64,000 bases of DNA from Panorpa germanica (GCA_963678705.1 OY783203.1:41850347-41914346); one strand, 5' to 3'; positions 11,601 to 25,531 are shown, counted from the stretch's first letter. Made by a program: numbers and translations. Notes: generated from the letters alone by a model not told the origin.

Positions 11601-14543
11601 TAATTAAAGGGTATAATTACTTTACTGTTTAGAGTTTTAAGTCATAATTAAAGAAGTTATTTACAATTTAAGTTTACTGTTACACATGCAAACGTGATAC
11701 GATGTCTTAATTAACTTTTTAAATCAAGAAATGAACTGATATTTTCTATAATATTTGAAATGATATACAACGTTGTGTGATACATAGTATCTGGCTCAAG
11801 TGGACATGGTCCAAGCGTTATATTTATAAATTTTATCATTTGTTGTAATTTTATTCTGTGCATGCTTTTCAAGGTGTCAAAAACCACAATTGTTCACCAT
11901 GCGAAAAATGTTTGAAAATCGGCATTGTGTGCCATTCCACCTCTAAAGTTTTTTCCATTACTAAATTAGGATTATGTGTATATATATCTTAAAAATAAGG
12001 TAAAAATATATTTAAAACTGTGAGATAGAAAAAGATGACGAATAACTTTGAAATTTGAAGGTTATGTATGCATCATAGTTCTTTAACAACAGTGGCAACA
12101 GCATATGCTAATACTAATACTAATACTTTAGAGAGAGCTGTATAGAGAAAGTAGTTTATTGTGTCCATAATCCCATCTCGTGTGTAAACTTATTTTAAAT
12201 AACGTCAAAAAGAGTTTAGAAATGACGCAGTTTCGTCTCTTTAAAAATCATTTATTTGCTAATGTCTCCTATAATATTATTTCATAATTAAAAGATGGGT
12301 TGACATCTAATGCTATAATATTTCAGACTAGGCAAATTTGTTAGTAATCAAAAAATCAATTGTGAACGGGTTAATTAAAGTAAAGCAAAATTCTGTGTAA
12401 ATACAAATATGCATAAATTACAATAGATATCCCGTGTATATTACTCGCTAATATATGATGTTTGCGATTTTTATCTCATTGTCAGTACAAGTACTTTAAC
12501 CATATACAATTCCGTGAAACCATTTACAAGTCTTTATTTATTTAGAATGAAGTTAATACGTCATAAAATGTATATGCGTCATTTTATGTTCAATTTCTCA
12601 TTAAACAGACACGCTATATGCTCTGGTGAATAATAAAGAGTTGAAGACAGATCGTGTTATGTTGTGTTTTATTCGACTTATTTTGGCAAACTTGGCGGTG
12701 TTTTAGGTTATGTACCATATATCTGTAAATATAAATACACGCGTATATGATTAGTATTGATTTATTTCTGGATACAAAACTTAGCTATATCGCAAATTTA
12801 AAGTTACTCTCATACTTATTTATTCAAATACAATTACAAATGAGCCTGAAATGTACATATAAATAGTAACCATCAGGTTCAGACACGCTGAGTTAAATAT
12901 TCAGGATCGCTTTTAGCTTTAAACTTTCCCAAGCTAAAGTTTTATTTTTCTAAAATACCTTTCTCAGGTTTCTAAATATTGCAATGAGTTCCTATGATGT
13001 TTCTCGACCAACCATTCAGTAGAAACAGAACTTATAAAACGCTTTCAAAGTTTCAGCAGCAGGTGAATTTTAAACTATTGTAACACTGCCAAAAATAAAT
13101 TCTCTGTACTACTATTTTACAATATCTTCAGCTTTGCGCTCTGTTGAGTATTCGTATAGTAATCCTATTAAATCCCAAAGGGTCGAATATTTTACTCCTT
13201 TCAAATTTCACTTGTTTTGTCTGTAATGTTAATTGCCTAAGGTTTAAGGATTTAAAAATAAATAGATCACCACTTAATATCACACTTAAATGAACTTCAG
13301 GAATGTTTTTAAAGCTATTTAAATGTACATTTTGGGACTGGTAAACATATTTATATAACATATAGTAAATTGGAAAATGTGGGATTATCTTTTAATACTT
13401 ACAAAGAAATTACTTTTACCTGTTGACCGGTTCTAAGATTTTTTAGACGGCACCATGACCGAAAATGTTAAGTCAGTAACGCTAGACTGAAATGTTTCTG
13501 AATTTGGTTGTTGTTTCAATTAGTTTATTAAGGTAATATGTAATCTTGAATATATTAGACAGCGATGAAATTAACATATTAGGTCTCGGCATTATAGGAA
13601 CTGCCGACATAGTAGTAATAGATCTTTCATACTACAAAATTTAATAAAAAAAATGATGTCCCATTTTTACATTATTTTTTTATCTGTCAAAACCATTATT
13701 CTAAAACGTTTGAAGAATGACATTCACGAGAATTTGAGATAAAAATAAGATTTTCTTAACTAAGTTTGATTAACCTACATAATTTTGTTGGCATCGAAAC
13801 AACAGTTCTGTGCTTACAACTTATGACATGCGTTAAGATGGAATTCTTTGTTTACAACATCCAAAGTGCAGAACAAATATTTTCACTTTTTTATAATAAC
13901 AAATATGCTAAAAATAAAATATAATATGTTTATGATATTTTTTATGAATTTGATATTATATTTAGAATATGTATATTTTAATAACTACATTTTTTATTAT
14001 TGATTACTATTACACATTTGCTACAAAAACCGTCATAAGTAAACATGAAAATTACTTTGAGATCACATGAGACGGTTCAAATGTTTTAGGTTAGGAAACT
14101 CAGGATTTTTATAGCGTAACTGTAAAATTTGGAACTTTGTTACTCTTTGAACGAGTAAAACACGTTTTTAAAGCGTCGGGGGAAAGCATTCCTTAAACAC
14201 TATTGCAAAAGAATGATAATAAAACCAATTGCCGCCATTACATAAAAATAATCGTTTAACTAAAATTCTTGCAAAGGAAATATTTATTAAGTTATAAATA
14301 CATGAACTTGAGTAACCTCAATTTAAATAAATTGTCTTTAAATGTATAATTTTAATATTTCTATAGCTTTTTGAAATTTCCTTATTTTTGTATATAATAA
14401 ATAATGACCCCTATAACTTAAAACAGGTTTATTATTATAGCACTCTAAATATAAATTTTGTAATGAGCTAATGATGAATTTAATTTAATATATTATAATT
14501 TTATGCGATCATTACGAATGTATGAGTGTGTTTTGATTACAAG

Positions 14544-14618
14544 GAGGTGAGAGTTTTAAGATGGGACCCAAGTGCAAAACAAAACTCAACAGGAACGGCG
14601 ACTCATGTTGTCCAAACA
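14544..14618 (+). CDS. Candidate upstream exon of KDM3 (25 codons)
   Basis: An AG acceptor ending at 14543 and a GT donor at 14619 bound 75 bases with both ends in phase 0, which fits the only open frame of the KDM3 exon at 25532. The translation begins EVRVLRWDPSAKQ and ends THVVQT. From memory, vertebrate KDM3A has EVKIYSLDPSTQWFSATVV in its conserved N-terminal region, so the start E-V-(R/K)-(V/I) and the DPS are shared at the same spacing. The GC content is well above its surroundings. Against it: the exon is short, the donor lacks the usual AG before GT, and intervening exons are not certain. If real, a long intron separates it from 25532, and further N-terminal exons lie upstream, probably outside the window. 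Confidence 0.45.
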
Positions 14619-15659
14619 GTAATTAAATGTTTTAAAACAAAAGTATTAATTACTAGGCATAATACTGGTTTCTGTATTAGTCATACATTCTATTTAATAG
14701 GTGTTGGACCAAAAGAAAAGGTATAAATCAAAAAGATTAGGCGCATCATAAAGCGTTGACAACAGGCTACTTTGTTTTAGGGTTTTGGATGTTGTTTTGT
14801 TTTATTTAATATATATACCACATTTAATCATACACTTCTTAGGTAACGGTAGAGACATTTCGGAATACGCAACAGCATGGCTTTTGATTTTGTTCAACTT
14901 TTCCATATGTTGACATATTGTTTCTATTATAATATCTCTAAAGCACCGTATTAATTAACTAACAAACACGACTCGGCACCCATTTAATAATTATAATTTC
15001 GTCTTTCTGGTGATCGAAACCCACAACATTACACAAGCTGAGTGTCAATGACATTAAATAAACGCACGTTTAATGTTTTAACATCATTAATGACTATATT
15101 ACTTAGATCTATAGACACGTTCTTATTTTAATAACCTATCTTAGGCAATATACATACTATAAGCACGAAGGAAGGTATGTGTGTATAAGTATATACATGT
15201 GGTGGATCAATAACCTTTCTTGGTTACAAATCTAATAAGATAAGATCAAACGTAGAGGTGACAAGGTCAAGTCTTTGTATTGTCATATTACTATTTATAT
15301 TATTTTTTATACAGTATGTGCGTATGCATAGAGAAATATAGAAACACTCGTATATTTATAAAGATTTCTATGTAGTGTTTTGTATCTTTCTTTTTCTTAA
15401 ACGTAATTTTTATTTTTAAAGTTAATGACAAATTTGTTATTGCAAAATTTAGAAATTATTTACTCGTATATAAAAAAATACTGTTATAAACATCTATTAG
15501 TTAAGCCTATTGTTCGATTAAAAATTTGATTAGTCTATTATCTAGGTTCTTGCATGATATCGTTAACATAGTGAGTAATATTTTGAAACTAAAATTTTTT
15601 TTGAGATTTGTTTTAGTTGTCGATTTATTAAAAATCAAATTCTTTTTCAGAATGATGTT

Positions 15660-16250
15660 TCTGTCAAATTGAAATCTATAAGTTAGGAGTACTAAGGTCC
15701 TAAGTCGAGCCGTGTTTCGTGACTATAGATTTTTTAACAATAGCATAATAGGGATTTTTATTGTGACGTATTTGTATGTATTTGTGAACATCTCTCCTCA
15801 TGATGTCACCATCAAAATCATGCTCTGCGACCGAGAAACAGAGCCGCTGAAAACGTGTTCAAAACCAGCTTAGTTTCGTTAGTTTCGAGTGTGTTTTCAC
15901 TCATTCGTATACACGTTCGTTCTCCCACTAACAACACAGTTCCATTCTCATTCGGTTCGGGCAGATTCGGGGCTAAGGTTTGCAATCAGTCACCTCATGT
16001 ACATAGTCGGAGGGCCTAAGAGTGCGCGTTTACACACATACACCTAAGAGATGTTGCGATCTCGACCTACTCAAATCGCTTCGTGTGAACACGAAATAAG
16101 GGTTGCGCTGTGTCTTGGGTTTAGCTATAGTAACAATAACTATGCAGTCTGCATAGTTAGTTCGGGTAAAACACAAATCTGTTGGAAGACATTCCTGGCT
16201 CGAGTGCTAACTTATCCTTAATATACAATTCGTTGTTGATATTATTTAAA
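15660..16250. promoter_or_regulatory. CpG-rich island, possible promoter or enhancer
   Basis: By eye the segment carries roughly 25-30 CpG dinucleotides, whereas flanking DNA has very few. No long open frame or splice-bounded exon is clear. It resembles an insect promoter/5'-leader region or a conserved cis-regulatory block. It may serve KDM3, either as an internal alternative promoter if the 14544 exon is real, or as the main one if not. A 23-nt palindrome (16137-16159) lies near its right edge. Function is inference from composition. Confidence 0.35.
16137..16159. promoter_or_regulatory. 23-nt near-perfect palindrome
   Basis: Two perfect 11-base arms, TAACTATGCAG and CTGCATAGTTA, flank a single T. 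It sits beside the CpG-rich island. Such dyads can bind dimeric transcription factors, but no specific factor is claimed. Confidence 0.45.
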
Positions 16251-16800
16251 ATATATAGGTATAAATAAATGGGTATGGATTCAACATAGCATACATGTGT
16301 CAGGTATATTTTCTTTCAATGACACATTCGCAGGTGTGACATAAATATGGTTTTTAATTTATAAATAACATAACAGTTGAGATCGTTTCATTATAGATTA
16401 AGTTGTACTAGTATAATAAATATACTTTTTATAGTGAATATTTTGATAAGATAAATACTTAATTAAAATCTTATCATAATTTTCCAGCTATATATTATAA
16501 AATACTATAATATGTAAATTCTAATGTGAAAACCCATGAATTCATTTGTTATGCAAATACAAAATTTATTATATAAATATATTATTAAATCAATATTGTA
16601 TAATTTTAGTATAAATTATAACCCGCTATATTTACGAGAACAAGTATGCATGTGGATGTGATGTATACCATATATTACAGTTTCAAAATTAATATTAAAT
16701 ATTATTTTCTCGTATAATGCCTTTGCTGTTCGCTGTAGTTGTACCAACTTATACCATTAGAACCTTGTATGTAATAAACTAAGTTAAACTTTATATTCAG

Positions 16801-16899
16801 AGTTCCCCGTCAGCCCATGACCTAGTTACGGAGCTCCCTTCTTCGTTCCCCTCATCCCACCATGCTTTATTAACGCCTCGTAGATCGTATCGTACACAA
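16801..16899 (+). other. Possible small coding exon (low confidence)
   Basis: After a TTATATTCAG acceptor, a GC-rich open frame reads SSPSAHDLVTELPSSFPSSH and continues ALLTPRRSYRTQ. It is phase 0 at both ends if spliced at the GTCACA at 16900. The Ser/Pro/His-rich composition would suit the KDM3 linker, and phase fits the candidate exon at 14544 and the exon at 25532. The donor is weak, the opposite strand is also open, and I cannot recall a homologous stretch. Confidence 0.25.
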
Positions 16900-19800
16900 G
16901 TCACAACTTGTTGGAACAACGCTAGAAATACACGTTGTGGAATCGGTGGTTCATTCGTTTCAATTATTAATAAAAATATATAAAATAATTTATTAGTTGT
17001 CACGTATAAATGCCGGATTCATGCCCTACTTGAGACGTCTCAACTACCTTCACGTATGAAGTAAAGTCCATTGATTTGCAATAATATAACGATTATTAGA
17101 TAATAGTCTATGTATGTATGCTTCCTCGACTGTAAAAATATAACTTCCTATTAGTTTAATCAATAACTTAATCTTATAAATGTTTAATAGTATGTTACAT
17201 ATTCAAAATGGATTATTAAATTTAATTTATTTCATATCTATTCTATTATTCCAAAAAGATCAATAATAAGTATTATTGAAATATATTTTCTATTATTAAT
17301 TATACATTGCAAGTCATATTATAATACAACAATACCTTTTTGAATTAATATTTTATGATTACATTATTCCGTAGTTGATTTTTACAATGTTGCTTTTTAC
17401 GTGCATATATACGTTTTATTAAGCTCTTGTAATACTTGCATGAATTACTTTGTGTATTACAGTTGTTCCATCAACTTTCTCACCTTTTCAGTTTAAAAAT
17501 ATTAGAACGGTATAGCTGTAACTTGTGTAAATTATTACTTTATTGAAACCCATAATAGAACGTATTATTGTCTTAATTGGTTTTGTTTAATTACAAATTA
17601 TTAGGTGATTGATACTTTACAAAAGGCTTTTGAAATAATGTCGCTGTATAGTTCCATAGGTATTTATATATTGAGCAACCCTATTTTAAATTTAGTAAAA
17701 ATTTACAATCAGATTATTATATACTATCTTACATACTATAAATAGATAAAAGTTTCTTACACATTGCTTCAGTTTCTACAAGGAATACAAATTAATACCT
17801 TAATTTTTTTATTTTTAACTATGAAGTTTATAATAGTTTAGTTTGCTATTCGATATCAGTTTACAAATAAAACTCCGAATTCAAGAGTTTTTCACGAATT
17901 AACCCCACCACTTATTTTTATAAACGCGAAAGTTACAATTGACTTTCTAACTATGACTTACTGAAATACGAAGCAAGTTTTATAGACATTAGTAACTTTA
18001 TACTATTCACTTTAACGTAATATTTATCGTTACAATAAAACAATGTTAAAGATATTGCAAAATTTTTATTTTATTTTGCTTTATATTCAAAGTATGTAAT
18101 TAAAGAAACATTGTTACTTAAGTTGCATAATACACTGAAGCTATGTCACCTTTGTCTTTATTGTAAATTGTAATCAGTGATATACAACTGTTAGAGCAAA
18201 AATATATCTTTGTTAGGAAAAATGTACGAGGATAGTGTAGAATAGTTTTTCTTTCAAAAATTCGTGTAAATCTCTTACATGTAATTTTATATTTATTCTT
18301 GACTTTCACTCTTAAACAATGTGATAAAAACCTCTTTTTGTTTTCAAAAAATCATATGGAATAAATTAGCAGTGTCAGATATATTACTAGTGAGTGAAAG
18401 CAAGGAATAAAGTAAAGTGTACCCTGCATGGCAGTTGCGCAACATCAACAGTGACCTTCTTGCAAAGTTTATACCTCTATTCATTCTAATATAAATTATC
18501 TGAATAGAAACTCTTAACTCATAAAAAGTTCACAAATACCTTTTGTTAAAAGGCCCCTTTGTTAATCCCTGAAAGTTCCCCTTGAACCTGCATTGATCCT
18601 CAGACAGAAACTTTTTATTTTTACTTATTTTATGATTCTAATAGAAACAAAATAGGCCACGGATAGTAGATAAAAGATAACATTTTTAATGTTGTTAATC
18701 CTTAAATACACTTAATTGAGTAATCTGAGTGTAGTCTTTAGCGTATATGTATGAAGCAAATACTAATTTGCAATACAAAACAACAACAAACGAATTTCAA
18801 ACCATAAAAATTTAACTCGATCAAAGTATTTTCAATCTGTATCTACATTACTATCAGTTAGAACTATTTATACTAGAGATCTGTGTTGATGCTTAATAAA
18901 ATCTATTTTTAGCATTTGTGTATTTAGTGACCCGCAGAACCAATCGTCTTGTTCTTATGAAATAAACAACTAAAGAATTTGTTTGAACAGTTTATTTTAA
19001 AGTGTATTTTTAGGCATTCTTTGACCTACCATTCAAAAGATAGATTTGTATGTACATGTATGTAAATAATCCTTACGCTATATGCACGTCACAAGTTATT
19101 GTGTTAAAGGTGATCGTATACGTGTCTCCACAATCGCACTGCATAAATTATAAATGTTAAATTTAACATAAATAATTGAGGTTATGTTATGGGATACTAT
19201 TATATATAAAAAAAGGTTAAAATTGTAAAAAAAGCAGAGGCAACGGTGTAGTTCATATAAAATTTAATAACTTAATCTGATGACATTTTACAAATATTTA
19301 TGGTAATAAATTACTGTTATCCGTTATGGCTTTAACTTACAATAAAGTTATTAACATTTGTAGACTTGTCTACAAATAATTAAATCAACTTAAATATAGT
19401 ATACACGATGTCTATTTCACCTAGATGTTATATTACAAAGAAGTGATGAGTATTTAAAACATAAACTAGATTTATCCATCGATAATAATTACGAACACAT
19501 ATTCATATCATTGTTTATAGTAATAATAATCGATGTAAAAATCGACATTTTTAATAGATGCTCTGTTATCCCTAAAATAGACTCCAGCTTATACTATGAT
19601 GTTTTTGATTCCTTTGTATTTTGACAGACAAAGAGAGCAAATATCAACGCACTACCCTACATTAATATGTAGATATTTTCATAATAGAATCTAATTAAAT
19701 TTAACTTTAATTTAATTAAAATAATATTATAATTTAATTTTGAGTATTAATTAATTTCTTTAGTCATTATTAATTTATTAGTTGATATTAAATTGTAAAT

Positions 19801-20719
19801 AAAAGTGCCTACTTGAAGTGTCAAATTTTGTAATTAAATTATATTACGTAACCCCTAAAATGTAGGTAACACTTCTTACCCTAAAGTTTGTTTAATAATA
19901 ATGAATTTGTATTCTCTTACACTTCAAATATTTGAACATGAATTATTGAAAATAAAGTAATACAATTATGTTTTGAGAAGTATATGATTAAGAATTGCAT
20001 ACAATTCTGTAACTTATGTGAAATATGTACTCAATAGAAATTTGCCTTACGCGGTAGTGCGTTTAATTAGTTTCTGTTATTGAACATAAACAATATTGAT
20101 GTTCTCCGTGCATTCTCCAACTTGTTAAAACAAGTTTTTTAAGTATCATAAATATGTAATTTATTTTTTAATACTTATTTTACATGAAAGTATTTATGAA
20201 ATTGATTTGCCAAGTAAAGCAGTTTGACAACATGTTATAATGACGTTTCTTGTTAAATATTATAACACGTGTTTTTTTTATGTCTGGTACTTTGCTAGAT
20301 ACTCATACACAAGAATGACGTAATACTGCTTTAATAATAATTTACATTTGTAGGTTAGCTTGTATAAGTATGTGGCATTGATAAAAATAATATCCTTTGA
20401 TAAACAGGAATATTTACTTAAGATAATAAAAAAATATGTACAAACAATGGAATTTATAAAATGGTTTTTATAAATACAGTACGTAAAGGTGTAAACTTAA
20501 AAGAATTTTTAAATTACCAGCTGTTACTATTTGTGAACCTTGTTAAATTGATATTGCTATTGTTTACAAAGTTTTAATGATGCAAAACAAATTGGCTATG
20601 CAACAGAAACCAGATTTCATATTTAAAACAAAATGTAAACACATACATTCGAACATATTTATTTTATTTATGTTTATTCTTGGATTCTAAACCAGTAAAT
20701 TAATAAAAAATTTGGTTCA

Positions 20720-20890
20720 TTTAATTGATTTAACGTCAGCCTACATATCACCGATGACCTTCTACTATGTTTACAATTTAAGTTTGAAGAGCATTATATT
20801 CAATTAAATTTGATAAAAGCCAGTCATGAAAAAGTATAGCGCTGGTCCGGAGACTGAACCCGCAGACATAACAGTCTGGCTCTTTTTTAA
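20720..20890 (-). repeat. tRNA-derived SINE, full-length-like, minus strand (copy E)
   Basis: On the minus strand this reads a B-box-like GGGTTCAGTCTCCGGACC, then a body, then the family 3' end GAAGGTCATCGGTGATA followed by GGCTGACGTTAAAT. It is about 170 bp long, shorter than the copy at 61796-62050 because part of the middle is lost. Confidence 0.6.
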
Positions 20891-23800
20891 ACTGCTTTAC
20901 AGATGTTTTAAAATATTGAAGTGCAGACACAATGATATTTTTTCTAAAATTTTTAGTTGATGAGGAAAAATGCTAATGAATTTTATAAACAAATTAATAA
21001 TAATTTATTAATATCATACACAACTTTTAAATACAGTATTTCTTAGAATGACCTTTTAAATCGACCGTTTCTATTTTTTGTCCGACAAATCAATCGATAG
21101 TACAGTAGTTTAGAAGTTCGGAAGCACTTTTCATTTTATAAATAATTTAGTAACACAATTTTACGTATATACGTTTTTAATTATGAAAATATCTATTGTA
21201 AACTAGAATAAACGCAAAGTTCTATTTAATACAAATTTGTATTGTAGTGTATATAGTGACAAAACTACAGAGTCATTATTTTCAGTTTTCAGTAATTGTT
21301 TTCTAACTAATTCCAATCTGTATTTGCATATTTAAACTAACAAAACTAAAAAGAGGCATTAAAGCCTCTTTTGAAAGATAATCATGTTTTTATCAATATA
21401 AACCCCATCCCTAAACCCAAAAGTTATTAAAGTGTCATTGAGAAAACCAAAAATACCTTTCCCTTTCTATATACTACGAAATATTTTAAAAGAGGGCAAT
21501 ACAATGCCGACATAGTGACGCACATGCGTACATGCGTAAATTTTATAACAGGTATCAATTCAAACAGGGATACCGTAAGTAAGATTACAAGAATTAACAT
21601 AATCTCTTTTACATTGTAACGCAGACAGGTTTCACAATTGACTGTACTGAATAACTAAAGTAAGGGGTGCACGTCCGCATATTGGCTTTGAATCAGTGGT
21701 GCATTTAAATATCCAATTCATTATTATTATATAAATAATGGAGAGAAAAATTAAGGTAAATTAAATAAATTAATGTATTTATAAATAATTATATAATAAT
21801 TGGTATGGATTCAATATTTCCATTTTTCATAGTTTAAATAGTAATCTCAAGTATTAAAATAATTAATAACAAAGCACATTTTAGTTTCAGCTATTCCATA
21901 TGTATATAAGATCACTGTTGTAACATTTTATATCTGAATACTAATATAGAAGACTAATTTCATATTTAATACTTGAATGTCAATTCAGGGTACTTGGCCG
22001 CTCATAAGAAAACTCATATTTCACAACCTTGTTATTGTGATAGTTCAATTCTATCCAATGTACATTTATAAAGCTGTTTTTAACCACCTGTCGCCTTATA
22101 TTAGCCGTCCACTTTACATGCTATGAATTGGCCTTCCCCGGCATGGAAGTACTAGTACTAGCATAAGTGGTACAATAATGTATTTGAATATGATATTAAA
22201 AAAAATATGAAAAGATATTATTCTACAAGAAACTTAATTCCACCCCTGATTTTTTGTCATTATGTTTCTGTGCTCTTTTAACAAGTTATCCACTCCCCGC
22301 ACTCTTAGCTTACAACCTAATACTATTTCGTAGCAAAACCATATCTTAGTATACAAATTCAGTTCTTTTTTTACAGTGTATCAATATGGACAGACTTTGT
22401 TGTACAAAAAGAAATAAAGATGCATATAAAAGAAAATATAGTGCAAAATATAAATGTGTGTTTCAAAATTATTACAGGAAGTGTTTAAATAAATAAGTGA
22501 ATTAAACTAAGTATATCATTTAATAAAACTATACAAGGTCAGAATCTTCATATCTGTTTATTAAATTAATTAAAAATTTACAGTAATAGTTTAAAGTTAA
22601 ATTTCAACAAGGTTATTAGTTTTGGTCGTATATTTTTAATTAACATTATGAATGGAAATATTAATTTCATTATTTTCATTAGTAACTAAATGTATAAGAA
22701 TGTTTGCACATATTTTATGTTTTTTGTATTATTTTTTCCACTTTATTAATTTGTTTATAATGTTGTTACAACTTAAGTAACCAGTAATTCAGAAATTTTT
22801 GTCAAAAAATTAAATAATGTGGTAGCAGCTATGGACAGAAACATTGTTTACACTAAGGCAATCAACACGTAGTTCTTATTTTTTAATCGAGCCGCAAGTT
22901 AGGTGTTTGTGTTGTATTTATTAATTTAACGTTTTTGCCGTTAGGCATTACATTCTTCAACATTAATTCTACCCTTTACATTGCATTTTTTTTTAAATTT
23001 TTATCTTCGTCTAATTAGTCTCTTATTAAGTTATTATTTTCTTTTTATTTTATTAGTTATTTTTAACTTAAATTTAGGTTATTGTAGCTATGAATCTACG
23101 AAAAAACATTTTTAGAGTTTAGTATTATTTGAAAATCAGGAATAGGTATTTTTTCATTTTAATGCATTACATATTAATATAAAAAAAATGTATACCATCC
23201 ATAAACGCTATTTCAAATCAATTGTATTCTACACACATTCCATGGTGCATAATTATTTATATATTCACTTAAATAATTAAAATTATCAAATTTAATAAAT
23301 CCAATTTGTTATTGAAATCATAAACTTTTATTAGACAATTACTAATTGGAGTATTAATTTATTTTTAGCTAGTGTTTTACTATTTATCTCTTATTGCTGC
23401 CAATAGAGAACAACATGTGTCAAAAGTCAGGGTCACACTAAAAGCCGAGTTCGAGTGGAATGTTTAAAAGTTCATAAAAACATTATCAACTATTTATTGC
23501 CAAAAACTTCAGTAAAAAAATATTTCAAATTATAATAATGATTTAGATCAATACCTTATGCATTAGCCGTCACTATAGACCAGTGCAATATTTTTTTTTT
23601 CTTAAATAGTAATTTATTAGTTCTATACAAGTCTAATTGTAGTCTACTAATTTATATGCATATAAAATTCTATTAATATAAGTGTGAGTTATACATAGCC
23701 CAAGAATCAAGTTACTACAAATATAAGTTATAAATAACATATAATAGTAATCAAAACGTAGATATTATGTAAATTTAAGTTTCGTGTATATTGGATAATT

Positions 23801-24649
23801 TATATTGACCTTTGCATTTTTAATAGATTCTACAATATATTTCGTGCAAATTAATTATGTATATATAAACTGTTTTTGCGCCATTCTTTACATTCATGTA
23901 TACTAAACTTCTGGCAGCGAAATTTAAACCTCATTGCAGACGTGTGGGGACGCGCTCTCGAATCAGACTCGCCTAGGTCCCCGCTCTCTTGTTCTCGTGG
24001 CATGTAATGCAACATGACCAGCGAATACTGTGCTTTTGGCAACAGAAATACTAAAGTGAAATATTTCAAACTTGACTCAGAAAACACTCGTAGTAGTTTA
24101 TTTTAAGGGGTCAGTTAAATGATGAAAAGCAAATGGAATGTATGGATTATTTTTATTCTTTTTTTTATTTGTAACCTATATAAAACACATCATAAATAAA
24201 GGTGAATTGTAAAAATAAATGTTATACATATATACTCTTCAAATACTAGTTCAAATAAAATTTATTAAATAGTTTTATATTATGTGCTACAATTATTTTT
24301 TATTTTATAAATACTTCTACCTTTTATTTTTAAACAGTGGATTGTTATTTGTATTATAAAACATATGTTATTAATATTAGTTGAATTGTTGTATAAAGGC
24401 AATACTTTTTCAACATAAAAATGTTCTAATTATTACTCCTTTTATTAGTTATTTATGTCTGTTACACAAAGATAAACAAATAGAAAGTACTTCGTTTGAT
24501 CAAATAAAGTTTACTAAAGTCAACTGCACGTAAACAAATTGTAGGGACAATTAAACAAAATTATTGATAATATAATACACTTCATCATGTACAAATTTTA
24601 ATTTATATTAAAATATACATTAGTACAATTCATCAAAATAAATCCATGC

Positions 24650-24790
24650 TGGATCATATCACCGATGATTTCGTTCTTTCGTGAGCGCACATAATCAATT
24701 AAACGATTTCGATTTCCCGCTGATCCAGCAATCGAACCCGAAGACACATATGTCTGGTATGAAGCATTAATGCTCTTAGTCACTATCCAC
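24650..24790 (-). repeat. tRNA-derived SINE with intact-looking tRNA head, minus strand (copy F)
   Basis: Read on the minus strand, an A-box-like TAGTGACTAAGAGCA (about 24772-24786) is followed at normal tRNA spacing by the B box GGGTTCGATTGC (about 24728-24739). This is the best-preserved tRNA-like head of the family here. It is not a working tRNA gene: the acceptor ends do not pair and the body continues as SINE, with ATCATCGGTGATAT near 24655. Confidence 0.6.
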
Positions 24791-25531
24791 CTTTAATATG
24801 TAATGTAGTAGATTTTACCTATCACCCAGTTCGTGTCATTTTAGTTTCTTAATATAGGTAACATCGAAATATAATGTCTTATATATTTAGTAACATAAGT
24901 TTTGACTTATTCTTGAAATGCTGTCGTTACATCATTTTTAAAGCTGAACTTAACAATCTATGTAACCTATATATAACCTAATCTTATGGAAAATTAGAAT
25001 AGTTCTATAGCCTTTCAATTCACAGTTAATACATAATGTATGAGTATTGTATAAAGTATGCTTGTATATACATACTACTATATTCATAGAGCTAGTTAAC
25101 TATGGCCTATGGGGCATATGGTTTTCGAGTTTCCTAAACGTCTGCTGGTGGTGTTATGTTTATTTTCACTAGCATATATATAATTCTTCTTATACCTTGC
25201 ATCTCAATATGGCTTGATAGAGTTTCACGTATAATTAGCTATATGTTACTTTTATAAATACCTAATTAAATATGGATATATCTTTACTGTTAATCACTAT
25301 ATAAAAATTAAAAAAGGAATTGAAATTATTTAATACAAATGATTAAGAAAATTAAAAATTGTAATATTTTAATAATACACATTTAATCTTGCGTTAAAAA
25401 ATTTCTAATAAATATGAATTCTGTCTCTTGTTGGACAGAAAAATAATATTAAAAATGATTATGTTTGAATCGATTATTTTGCTATAAAACAGTATTCATT
25501 GAAGTAGCCCTTTGTCTTTGTACCTTTACAG

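Larger units (their letters stand above)
1..14543. other. Long AT-rich non-coding stretch (intergenic or first introns of KDM3)
   Basis: No convincing exon, tRNA or other RNA gene was recognised here. Open frames are short, AT-driven and not protein-like. The stretch contains a MITE (4685-4904), SINE copies (3772-3890 and 11448-11600), a GC-rich hairpin segment (about 4120-4195), a short hairpin (3391-3420), a CA microsatellite (6824-6842), an 8-bp CpG-containing tandem repeat (8085-8117) and a GC-rich patch with short repeats (10238-10370). The visible part of KDM3 starts mid-protein at 25532, so much of this stretch may be intron of that gene. Confidence 0.6.
14619..25531. other. Largely non-coding stretch, probably KDM3 intron(s)
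   Basis: Apart from the CpG-rich island (15660-16250), the candidate exon at 16801-16899 and minus-strand SINE copies (20720-20890 and 24650-24790), this is AT-rich DNA with no supported gene. A GC-rich segment at 23936-24010 contains a GGGGAC/GTCCCC inverted repeat but no recognisable feature. Confidence 0.55.

Noticed and set aside
16797-17003. Minus-strand 68-residue open frame over the GC-rich patch
   Set aside because: The composition is explained by the patch itself, no splice context supports it, and the + strand reading is at least as plausible.
24014-24106. Short + frame starting MTSEYCAFGNRNTKVKYFKL, reminiscent of a THAP-domain start
   Set aside because: It lacks the second cysteine of the C2CH pattern, stops after 31 codons and has no continuation, so the likeness may be chance or a very decayed DNA-transposon remnant.
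24727-24790. tRNA gene on the minus strand
   Set aside because: A and B boxes are present, but the acceptor ends do not pair and the sequence continues as the SINE body, so it is the head of a SINE.
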